Assembly: GCF_000499845.2 (NCBI RefSeq)
Contig: NC_023751.2
Coordinates: 10,517,564-10,581,563, forward strand
DNA from: Phaseolus vulgaris
Lineage: Eukaryota > Streptophyta > Magnoliopsida > Fabales > Fabaceae
DNA length: 64,000 bases
Reading direction: 5' to 3'
The translations under genes were made by a program, and so were the position numbers. A model generated the notes under the pieces. That model searched no databases. It saw only the letters and a list, made by a program, of their open reading frames with translations, and had not been told where the DNA came from. How positions within the stretch are numbered: the first letter of the stretch is position 1; every line of letters starts with the position of its first letter. Shown in pieces: positions 35,501 through 47,500 of this stretch.

Positions 35501-38500
35501 TTATCTCCTATCATCAGTCATCTACTTGTAACATTTATTGTGTTGTCTATGTAGATGATATTATAGTACTTTTTCAAGCATGTTCAAACGAAGAATTTTG
35601 GCAAACTAGAATATTTCTTAAGGATAGAGGTAGCAACAGTCAAAAAATGGGATCATTATATCCCTCAATGAAATATGTGATGGATATTTTGAAAGAAACG
35701 TGATAAATTCCAAGACACCTTGACGGATCCCCCAATGTACTGCTGCCAAATTAGGGGAGTCTCTTCTAAATCCTAAAAGGTACAAATGATCAATAGAGAA
35801 GTTGAACTATCTTACTCTTAATTGTCCGAATATCTCATTTTCATTAAAAATAGTAAGTCAATTTCTTAACTCTAATATATAAGGAACATTGGAATGTAAT
35901 GACTTGCATTGTTTGATACATCAAAAGAGGTCTGGAAAAAGACCTTTTGTGTGAAGACAAAGGACACACTCAAGTTTTCTTTTATTGCATATTTGTTAAA
36001 GATAATCTTGTCACTTGGGAAAAGTAATTGTAGTCAGGCCCAATGCAGAAAAGTGAGGGAAATTATTCTGGAAAAAGAAAAGTCCTGATTGTCTTATGAG
36101 ATGAGGGAAAAAAGTTAACACCAAAAAGTTCCGCTCACCTAGGAATGTATGGTAGGACACCTGTTTGGCGAGCATTGCGCTCATTTCTTTCAATTTGATG
36201 GCAAGCATTATCCACAAACTGAAAAAAAATATATCCAATTGTATGAATTGGGTTAGCATCTCAATCTTCCATGTGCAGTGGCAATTCTTTATAAAACTAG
36301 TCACATACCCGGTTGAACTGCATATATATGTGACACGCTAGGTCATCAAGCAAAATACGTACATATCCTGCTGCATCAGCTTTCTGACTAGAGAGACAGC
36401 GCTCTGTAGTTTCATGCATTGATATGCAGCACAAAGGATCAATCTTGTATGCCCAGTCCACAACAGCAGAGAATTCTTCCTAAAATCAAAGAAAATATAA
36501 AGCAACTTTAGAGCAGCAAAATCTATTAATTAATATACAAAAAACATCTGGAAACTCTACAAATTGTTCAATTATATGGCACCATATATTTATCAGTTAA
36601 GACCATAACATGATATATGCTATGTTGAGCTTAAATGAGATAAAATATCAAATGCTGGAACTGTGAGTAATTGTTTTAGTCCCTGAAAAATTAGCCATCG
36701 ATCATTTTTGTCCTGAAAGAAATTGTTGCTGAAGTTTAGTCTTCAATCCATTGGTCATTTTAGTCCCCATGTTAATTGATGTCTCACAAGATGCTTCCCC
36801 AGCTTCTTTTAGGGCGATGAAAGATAGTCCTCTTCTTCTACCATCCATTCTCATCCATACATCTTATGTAGCATTTATTGTGCAACAATCAACATTTCAA
36901 TTGGAGCTAACTCATGTCACTTAACATAAGGACTGTTGAATATTCAATAACCTTGAGAACAACTTCTTTCTTTCAAGACTAAAATGACTAACCCTTGATT
37001 AACATAGGGACTAAAATGTAAACCATTTTGTAAAAGGTATACCACTTTATCTTGAATTTGTATCCTCTGACATGAGTTAACAGTTATACTAAGAGAGAAA
37101 CAAGATACGCAACAAGACAGTTAAATTTTCGTTACAAAACACAAAGAAAGAATTTCTTTCTATAACGTCATGTCTATCATGCTATAAGAGAGTTTATTAT
37201 ATACGTACTTCAATTCCATCAAACAAATCCTGAAGTGATTCATTTAAAGCTGCAATATCCACCATAACACTTTTACCTGTATGGAAGAATAAATGTCAAA
37301 ATTATGGAACAATTGATCACATCATAGTAGTTTAAGAAAAACAAAAAGGAAACTTCTTGAGAGTGAGACATGTACCAGATGTAATACTATCATCATTATC
37401 CTCATTGTGTTTAATTTTATTACCATCAATGGTTGAAGGAACTTCAAAGCACATGAAGTGTGCAAAAAAGGAGCTCTAAAACACAGGGCATTAATATTTA
37501 CCCGTCTGAAATATGAAATATTTACAAGTTTGAAGGAAGGGACAATACTAAGAACTTTCACCTCATCCACCAGAAGTGGAATAAAAATTGTGAGCATCTT
37601 TGCGTATGCTTCAGAAACTGTTGCCGTATCAGCAAGATTTACATTTTGACCAGAACCAGTAAAGACTTCAAACCAAACAGAGGGGGTTTTAGAAGTTTTC
37701 ACACCAACACGAAGTTCATTAGCAAATTCGCGTGCCTATAGAGGAATTCTTAAAACTTCAAACTCCATATGCCCACTATTTTACCAAAGCATAACAAACC
37801 ATAATATATAAACCAAAATTCAAATAATAATTATAAAAAATTTTGTCAATTGTAATAAATTTCCTTTAAGTGAAGCCAAAAAAGTAACAACAAAGATGAC
37901 ACAACAACAAAGTTAAAGATGTCTACTCAATTATTTGCAGAATTATTTCAAGACATCACATCTCTCCATCAGGTTAAGTAATGATAAAGGTAAAACCACC
38001 AGGTTCTTTGCATATGTTTTTGAGTCGCTGAGATGGACCCGAAAAATATAACCATTAATAGCTCCAATTGATGCAATAAAAATCTTACAATTTGAATTTG
38101 GGCTTTTATTTCAACCTGAAAAACTAGCTCTAGCTCATGAGATGAGGGTTACCCAATTTTATACACTATTTTGGTTGTCACCCATTAATATGAAATCTCC
38201 AGCAAGAAGAAAATAATAATAATCTTTTCCAATTTGATGTCTTTTTACTAAGACCTTGTCTCTGTCTCACTGTCAATTTCTAATTGGCAAATTGATGCTT
38301 CAAGATCCACCAGCATTAATTTAAGGGAGGATGTCATGGGATTCGCTAAATCCCTAATTTATTTCTTCCTTATTGATTACCCTATAAGTTCTTTACAATG
38401 TTTACTTGAACAAATTTGCACAGATTTGAACAGCTCAATCACTTGATGTTTTGTTTCATTATGTATTAACAAAGTTTCCTTGTATAACAATAGGGAAAGC

Positions 38501-41500
38501 TTCCTAGTATAACATATTAAACGAATTTCTGTCAATGATGTGAAGCATTCAGTCAAATTTGATAGATTTTATTCTCAAGCTTAGAAATAATGTGATATTA
38601 TTTTGTGAAATACATCAGATTTATATATGCATGTTGACAAGTTTAGAAAATACGAAAAACTTATTCTAGGGGACAAATTCCATTGTTAATGGGATTGTTT
38701 CTACATATACAATCCTAGTATTAATATCAAGATAGTGTAAACATACAGAATAAAAATATAGCAAAATATAAACTTCCTAAAATGCATCTGGAACTATCAC
38801 GGATTGGAGTTGAGCCATGAAAGAAGAGATGAGGATATTGGGAAACAACATATAACTTAAAGAGGATATAGACAAACCAATTGATAAAATCAGACACATA
38901 AAGATAGGCCAGTACTTATCAAGGAGAAGCTAAATAGTGGTCCTATAACTAGAGCCTACATGATTCCCTTCAAGAAATCAAGAATTCAATTGGCTGAAGT
39001 ATTCATCAAGGAGCTTCCCACAGTGGTTTTTTGAGATCTTGAAAAACAAGAATGATTGAGATTCTTTGAGTAACTTGAAGATGAGTGTTGTAACTATCTA
39101 TTTCAAAAATATAACCATATTTGAAATGACCCTTTAATTATTGAGATAAACTAGTATTTGAAAATCATGATTTTATTAAGATTAGCCTATATAATGAGAG
39201 CAGCACATATATATTTTTTTCAAGAAATATATTCCAGTTTTTCCCTTATTTCAACTATAATGACTGTTTCTCAATTCATTAAATGACTAAGAAATAAAAA
39301 AATAACATGAATACAATGTGAATAGGTTGAAATCTCAGACCTCTTTGCGAAGAAGCAAGTTTAGGGAACTGCAATAAGCTTTTCTCAGTGGACCCAAACA
39401 ATTCTTATCAAGAATCTGCAGGTTTACAGGAAGCTAATTAAGGAAGAAACAAAGAACTTAACTCAGTGAATATATACACACAAAACAGAACTTTAAGCAG
39501 AAAGTGTAAATCATGCATAATTAAACCTTTAAATGCTTAAGAAGGCGTGCATATGTACTGCACTTGAACCTCAATTCAGCATGATCCGGCCTTTTCAACT
39601 GCCCTTGCTGTTTAGAGCAAGCAAACAAAGTGAAAAATGAATGATTCTAATTTCTACTACTTCAAAAGTTTGTCATAAATTTATGCAGAAAATATAAAAT
39701 ACCTGAGAAAAGTAATTTTTATCATTCAACATAAAGTCCACAAAAGTAGCAAAGTAACTTCTCATGTACTCAGAAGCTTTTCCAACAAAAGTAGACTTTA
39801 TTATTTGAAGTTCTCCTCGTTTCTCTTTAACCTGTACAAATAGCAGAAAGAAATCATCACTAAAACAAATGAGTTTTAAATCCTATACATGTTTTCCAAA
39901 CAGGCCATGGCGAATATCTATTTGCTCAGTGCGGCCCAAAATTCCTACCATTGAAAATAAACAGTTTCACAGACCAATCAAATCAGAAGCAACTAATGAA
40001 TGCAAATCAAAATTGTCACCTTAAATCTATTATCTTAATTTAACATTAACAAAACAACATGCAGGCAGTACCTTGAACTTCCTTTTCCTAAAGAATTAAA
40101 ACTTGCTTTAATATTATTAAAAGGTAAAGAACATACTCCTCTCATTTTTGCATAAATAGGATCTATGTTAGGCACTTCTAGACCACGCAAGGCAGTTGTC
40201 AACCACTCACATGCTTCTATGTTTTGCTGCATTTGTGCTTCATCAAATGAATCTCCTATCAAACATGCTGAATACTACAGCCAATGAAACATCATTGATT
40301 ACCAAGCTATTAAAAGTTCATCAAACTCAAAACATGCAAATTTACCACTGGAAGCCATACCTCGGAAGGGATACTCAATTGCTCAAGAAGCTTATCAAGC
40401 TCTTCCATAAGAGTTTTGTTATTTACACTTTGCATTTCCAACTTGTTATTGCGGGTTTCAATCTGGGATCCCACGACAGGGTTGAGACATATTAAGAATG
40501 AAGAAAATAAATATAGGATTGATATCCCTTGTGTAAATACACATATAGGGGTATTTATTTATAGATGAAAATAATAACAGAATCAATAACATAATAATAT
40601 AAACTATGGACTAAGCTCATTACATTTAACATCCCCCTCAAGCTGATGCATATAAATCATATGTGCCAGGCTTCTTGTTACAAATATAGTCAATTCTAGG
40701 TCCTCGTAAAGATTTAGTGAAAAAATCTGCTAATTGATCATTCGAATTAACAAATTTAGTCTTGACGTCTCCAGACAAAATCTCAATATGAAAATCAATC
40801 TCAATATGTTGGGTCCTTTCATGAAAGACGGGATTTGACTAATATGAAGAGCATATGAGTGTCATTTGATTGACTCCTCCAAATTGAAATTATTTGAGTA
40901 ACTGTTTAAGCAAAATAAGCTCACAAGTAGCTGAAGTCATAGCTCCTATATTCCACTTCAGCACTAGATCTTGGCACAATATTTTGTTTCTTGCTTTTCC
41001 AAGAAATTAAATTATCACCAATAGAAACACAATATCTGGAAGTAGACTTTCTATCACACGGAGACCCCCTGCCTAGTATGATTATTGTGACCATATAATA
41101 AGCCTTTTCCAGAAGAACCTTTAATGTATTTCAATATACGAATGACTGCATTCCAATGACCAATACATGGTGATTAAGGAATTGACTCACCACACTAACA
41201 ACAAATGAAATATTTGGACGAGTAACTGTAAGATAGTTCAATTTTCCTACTAATATTTTGTACTTCTCAATATCTGAGAAAGGCTCCCCTGACTAGGTAC
41301 GAGTTACATTAGGATCCATTGGTGTCTCAACAGATTTTGAATTCGATAATCCAGTTTCCTACAAAATATCCAATGTATACTTCCTTTGAGAAATAACAAT
41401 AACATTGTTTGATTGTGCTATTCCAATAACAGTTTGCGGCGGTGTCAGATGTTTGTGAGTGGGGAACCCTAAGAACAACATAGCTGACCTAATATGAATT

Positions 41501-44500
41501 GGGCCACATAATATCCGGCCCAATTAAAATATGAACAATAATCCATACAGCTGGCCAAATAAAATGATATAATGCAAATCTAATAGCAAGCAATTGCTGT
41601 CCTAATAAGTGGGAAAAAAAACCTAAATTAAATTGGGCTAGTCATACCCGGTCCAATTAAAATATTATAAGTTAACCTAGTAATATTCTATACAAAACAC
41701 ATGAACTTAATAACTGCAGAAACCCCTAAATTAAATTGGGTCATGTCATACCCGGCCCAATTAAATTGTTATAAGTTAACCTAATAATATTCTATATATA
41801 ACCTAATAATATTCTAAACATAATATTATTATTAGTTATTGTTCCGCAATGTTTCCACCACAATCAATTATGATTTCCGTTATAACTTTATTAAGGATTT
41901 TTAGGGTCTCCGATATTTTCGTTATCCGATATTGATAACACTGAGTAAACCCTAAGAAGAAACACATTTGTCAAAGAAAGAACACTTTGGATCTCCTTTC
42001 TGATAATAGTATGCCTCTTTCCCATCTTGTTTCCACTCCGTTGACTATAACATTGTGTTCACTCAACTTTAGTACTGCCCTCACTTATCCTTCTATATAT
42101 CGAAGGTTGATTGGCTGACTTCTACACTTGGCTAATATTTATCCTAATATCACCTATGTAGTTCAACATTTGAGTTAGTTTGTTCCGTGCCCAACTTCAT
42201 ATCATTATCAAGTAGCTTTTCATATTCTTCATTATTTGAAAGGTACACCTATCTTTGACATTTTTTTTTCTGCAGATAGTATTCTCCAACTTAAAGCGTT
42301 CAGTGACTCCAATTGGCCCGACTACATTCTAGTTGGTCTATTACTGGTTTTTCAATTTATCTTGGTTCCATTTTAGCTTCCTAACGTTCTAAGAAACAAT
42401 CCATTGTTTCTAGGAGCTATTCGGAGGAAAAATGTGTCTTAGCCTCTAGTACTTGTGAGTTTCAATGGTTGACGTTTCTTCTTGATGTTTTTAACGGTCC
42501 TTTCATTCATCCAGCTTCCTATACTTTGATAATCAATATACAATACAAATTGCTTCTAATTAGGTTTTCCATGAACGAACTAAACATATCAATATCAATT
42601 GGTACATTGTTTGGAATAAAGTTCATATTGGCCATATTCAAGTTATTGTTCGTCTCTTCTTCGTTACAAACTGTTGATGTCTAAACGAAAGTTTTATCTC
42701 CCATTGTGCTTCAAACCATTTGTTCCAAGCTCAAAATGCTTAATATCCATTCCCGGTTTGAAGGGGGCTCTTAATCATAATACGTTTTTGTTATACGTTT
42801 ATGTTACTTTTTGTATCTGTTAGTTGCACGTGTTCTGTTAATTTGTTATGAAAGAATATTTGCACATGCATTTTTCTTTGTTGGATGTGTATGTATATAT
42901 ATTCCTGCTATCATACGTAATGAGAATAAGCCATTGTTGATAATTTCTTTTCACAATTGTTAGTCTATGTTATAAATGACTTGAAAATCTTTAACTTTTT
43001 ACTTATTTGCAAAAGAGTTTGTTAAGTCTTACAATTATTACTGTTAGAGATTCCACATCGACTAGAGATTAAAACATTTTATAGTATATAAGTGGATGCA
43101 AACCTCACCTTATAAGCCGATTTTGTAAAGTTGAGTTAGGTATAAAGCCTCCTTCTCAATATGGTATCATATTCATTTAAAGTCTATCTTAGCAAGAGTT
43201 TGTTGGACTTATCAGTCATTTATTATTGGACTGATATCAGACCACCCATAAATATATAGTCTCACACACGAGTTGATAGCATCGACGTGAGGGGGATTTG
43301 GAGATCCTACATTGACTAGAGATTATGACATTTCATAGTACATAAGTGGGTACAAACCTCACCAGGTTTTGTAAGATTAAATTAGGCTTAAAGTCAATTT
43401 CTTAAAGAGTTACATTTGAATGTGCCATCATAACACCATTATGCATCTTTTCCTATTGGTCATAATAAAGGTTTCTCTCCTTTGATCTTATTCATTATGA
43501 TGTTTGGGAAGTAGTTGTGGAGTCTATATCTTGCACAAAACAGTTTGTGACCTAAACCCTTAATCAATGACTGAGTAACATGGACCTACCCCATGAAAAA
43601 TAAGTTTTGGTTCATTAAATTTTTATTAATTTATTTCATCTACTCCAAAATCATTTTGGTAAGTTCATCAAAAGAGGAAATATCAAATGATGGTATACAA
43701 TATGTAAATAACAAGTTTGAAGGAGAGACCTACCAAAGGTTTTGAAAGCAAGAGCATATCCCATTAAAATACTTTCTTGTAATTAAATTTTCAAGATGTA
43801 CGAAAGGTAATTCTATAACTATCAAAAGTACATTCTACATCTTTTGAAGAAAAATGATTAATTAGATGCAAAGCTGTTGAATGAAACTCCCATTGAGCCC
43901 AGCATAAAATTGCAACTAGCAAAAACTGAAGGTATGATTGCACACAAAGGTAGGAGTTGACGGCTGGTGGAAAGGCTAATATATGTATTTGTGCATATCA
44001 CACTTGTCCAGACATAACCTTTATTGTAACATGATAAGCCAACTTATGCTTGCACCATAACCTAAATAAACACTTAAAGGGAGTATTCCGAATTCTAAGA
44101 CACTTGAAGGGATCACCTGGGAAGGGACTACTGGATATAAACCAAGATTCACATAAGGTACTATCATACCAGGTTTTCTATTCTACATGAAAGTCAAACT
44201 TGGACATTGTAAAATTAATTGGGTAATTAATTTGAAGCTAAAAGGTGTACAAAAGACAAATATCAAGAGATAGATAAATTATTTTCACAGTTTCGCTCCT
44301 CCTTCTATTCATCTTTTCCCGTTCCATATCACTCTGCGTATTGATTTTGGAAAGAAAAAGTAAAATAATATTAGCTATTAATATAGCATACTAAATAGAC
44401 AACTGTTTGAGTTACAAAGCCATGGCAGGAAGGAGGAAATGAAAAATAGATGTTGAACCATTAAAAAAGACTAGAATAATTCGTAGGTAGTATTGTGTTT

Positions 44501-47500
44501 TACCCAATCAACTTGATGAACATGGGTTCTAGTAAATACACTACCATAAATACCATAAAGTAAATTGCAAAGCAAATTATGCTCACAGCTTGAACTCTAC
44601 AAGCACTTACTGATTCAATATCTTCCCTCATGTGTCGAAGTTTTATGTTGAACATGCCTAACCATTCATCCATGTCTTCCAGACAATTTGTTGCTGATTC
44701 AAGCCCGTGCGACACCTGCAAGGCATAGATTAATAGTATGAACCACTTCACAAAAACATCATAAAATAATTTCAACTTCACAAGGACGAGCAACATGAAG
44801 ATTTGTAAAATGAAGCAGACATTTCCTTGTATCACAACAACTATAATGGCTGAAGTGAAAATACAAGAGCTTAAAATATCAAAATGAGGTTTAAAGTTCT
44901 TAGAGGGCGATAAATTAAGCAAATTAGTTTACCTGATAAAGAAGAGCACAAAAGTGTATGGGCGCTCAAATAATTGTAATCATAGCTCAATATAACATAA
45001 ATGGTTATTTTAGTCTATAATTTAAAGGCATAAAATTAAGCAGAATAATATACATGAATCAAGGAGCCTGTTAACAGTTTACACAAATAAACATTAGGGT
45101 TATACCAGCAAAAGAAAGAAATTCAACTTAAAGAACAGTTATACCTCATCTATCAAAGGTTCACTTTCTAAAATGGCATGCACATTTGCTGCTTCCAGAG
45201 CCTGGAGCTCTCTTTTTAACCTTTCAGAAAATGCCTCTGCTTCACCAACACCCATGATATAACTGCACATTCAAAGACTAAAGACTGAAGGTAGCGTACC
45301 AAGAAATTTTGGATAGTGAAGACAATATAACATCTCATACTTTACTCGACAAAAGAAGTTTGATAAAGATTAACATGATGGGGGCAATGTGATTGATGAG
45401 GCTAAAATAGAAATTTAACATTGATAATATTAAAAAAATGAAATAAGTAGGGGCATATGCCCCCCATTTTGATACAAGTAGGTCTGTCCTTCCGTTGCGG
45501 GTCTTGTCGGTGACAAGGAAACCCATGCCTCTCCTCCAACTTTTTCAAAATTTCATATATATGTGTGTAGATATATTTAGTGGGAATCCTTTTTATTTGA
45601 GAATGAGTTACAATTATACATAGATGGTAAATATTTGAGCACTTAAAAGTTATGACTTTTTTTTAAAAAACTAATGTGACTTTTGTATTTTAATATTAAC
45701 CATTATGGAAAAATGATCAATGTGTATTTTTCTGTAAATGATATCTCTTGTGCAAAGTAAAGTGGTGCAATCTGTTTAATAATGAAAATTATATTTGTGC
45801 TCGGGTTTTTTCTCTCTCTAAATTTTGGCATTTTATGCACTACAAATATCATGTCTAACCTTTTTTAACAACTTTACGCTTTTTAACTCTTTATTTTTTG
45901 GTATGATGGAGTTACATACTAGGTAGAAAATTATTGCATGGTGATTTCATTTTAAGAAATTTTTTTTACAAAAATTGGAAATATAAAAGTAAACGATTTT
46001 AGATAAAATTATGAAATAAGAAATAGCTTATGAATAATTTTTTCAAATTTTATTTTGGCTCACAATTTTTTTCCTTCAAGTTGCCACAGGTCCTTCTACA
46101 ACAATTTAATTCTGCATGGTTGTATTGTAAAAGAAAATATCACCTAACAAAAGCATTTTTCCTAAAAGAATAATAACCTAAGTATCTTTGTATCCTACTA
46201 ACACATAAATAAATACTTTCATTTTAACTTTTAACATGTAACAATTATGTTAGTACTTGGTACTTTTTTGGGGGGCAAACATCACAAGTATTGTCCTAAA
46301 CTTTCTGAAAACTAAATCCGCCTGGTTGGTTTTGGCTTTGCTCTAGCCAAAAATGTGCTTCTAATGGGTTTTGAAACCCTGCACAGCTGGTGAAATAAGA
46401 TACATAGAGCTCAGTTTTCCAACTAAGCCACATCTTGCTGTTACTACTACCTGAATTCCCTGTATCAATATTAATCACATAATATGGACAGGGTTTGTAA
46501 GGGAAGAGAGAAAGACTTTCTATGGCATTGCAATAGCCCTTTGCAGAGAGAAGACATGAACTATATCCTTATTCATCACAGATATTTAACCTCAGATACA
46601 ATTTAAGACAGAAAATTATGGCACCTACGTTCTCAGAAGAGCCTCCTTGTCCTCTTCCTCTGCCTGGGAGACAAGTTCCTTTTCAACATAGACTTTCAAT
46701 TCTGTTTCAGTCACAGAAGATTCAATAGAAGCACCACCTTGTTGGTTACTTTGAGCGGAAACTGCAGGTGTATTTTCCTATTTCACATTTTTAAAATAAA
46801 TAAAGGGTAAACCAGTAGTGTATAATCATTATAAGCAATCAGTCACCGGGTAACTATTAGTTTTCGAAGTTAGATCATCAGCTTAAAATCAAGGACTTCA
46901 ATATCACTGATGAGACAGGGCCGCACTCTATCCGAAAGAAAAATACACAGCAATTATATAGTTAAAAAAGTAAAGTAAAGTAATTATCTAATACAAAATA
47001 ATGATTGCAGCCTGACAGTAAAGGCAGTAAATCAACTTTGAACTTAAGTGAATAGAAGACCATTATTCACCTTAGCCCAAAGAGCCATCTCCACAACATC
47101 AATACCAACAACCTTAGGTAAGCGACCCAGGACATCTTTGCAGATATTTAAGATACAAAGCAGGAGGCGATTTCTATAAGACGAGTAATAGATGCAGTGA
47201 GCCAAACATCAGTCTCCTGACATAAAATGATAAAGGATTAAACTGTACATACATGCCTATATTAAACATTTAACGTATTAACCTGTCATCGGTATTGCGC
47301 ATTGTCCACTGTGAAGGAGCCACACTCTGGCTTCTAAGGTCATCAAACCCCTGTAAGATATATATGCATTAGCAAACAAAAAGAGACAAAAATAGAGAAA
47401 TACAAAAGGCATTTAGAAACAAGCTTCATAATAGAAACTGGCTGCATCTTGATTTGATTATGTTCCACAGACTGGGAACATTTAATAAAGAACCATAAAG

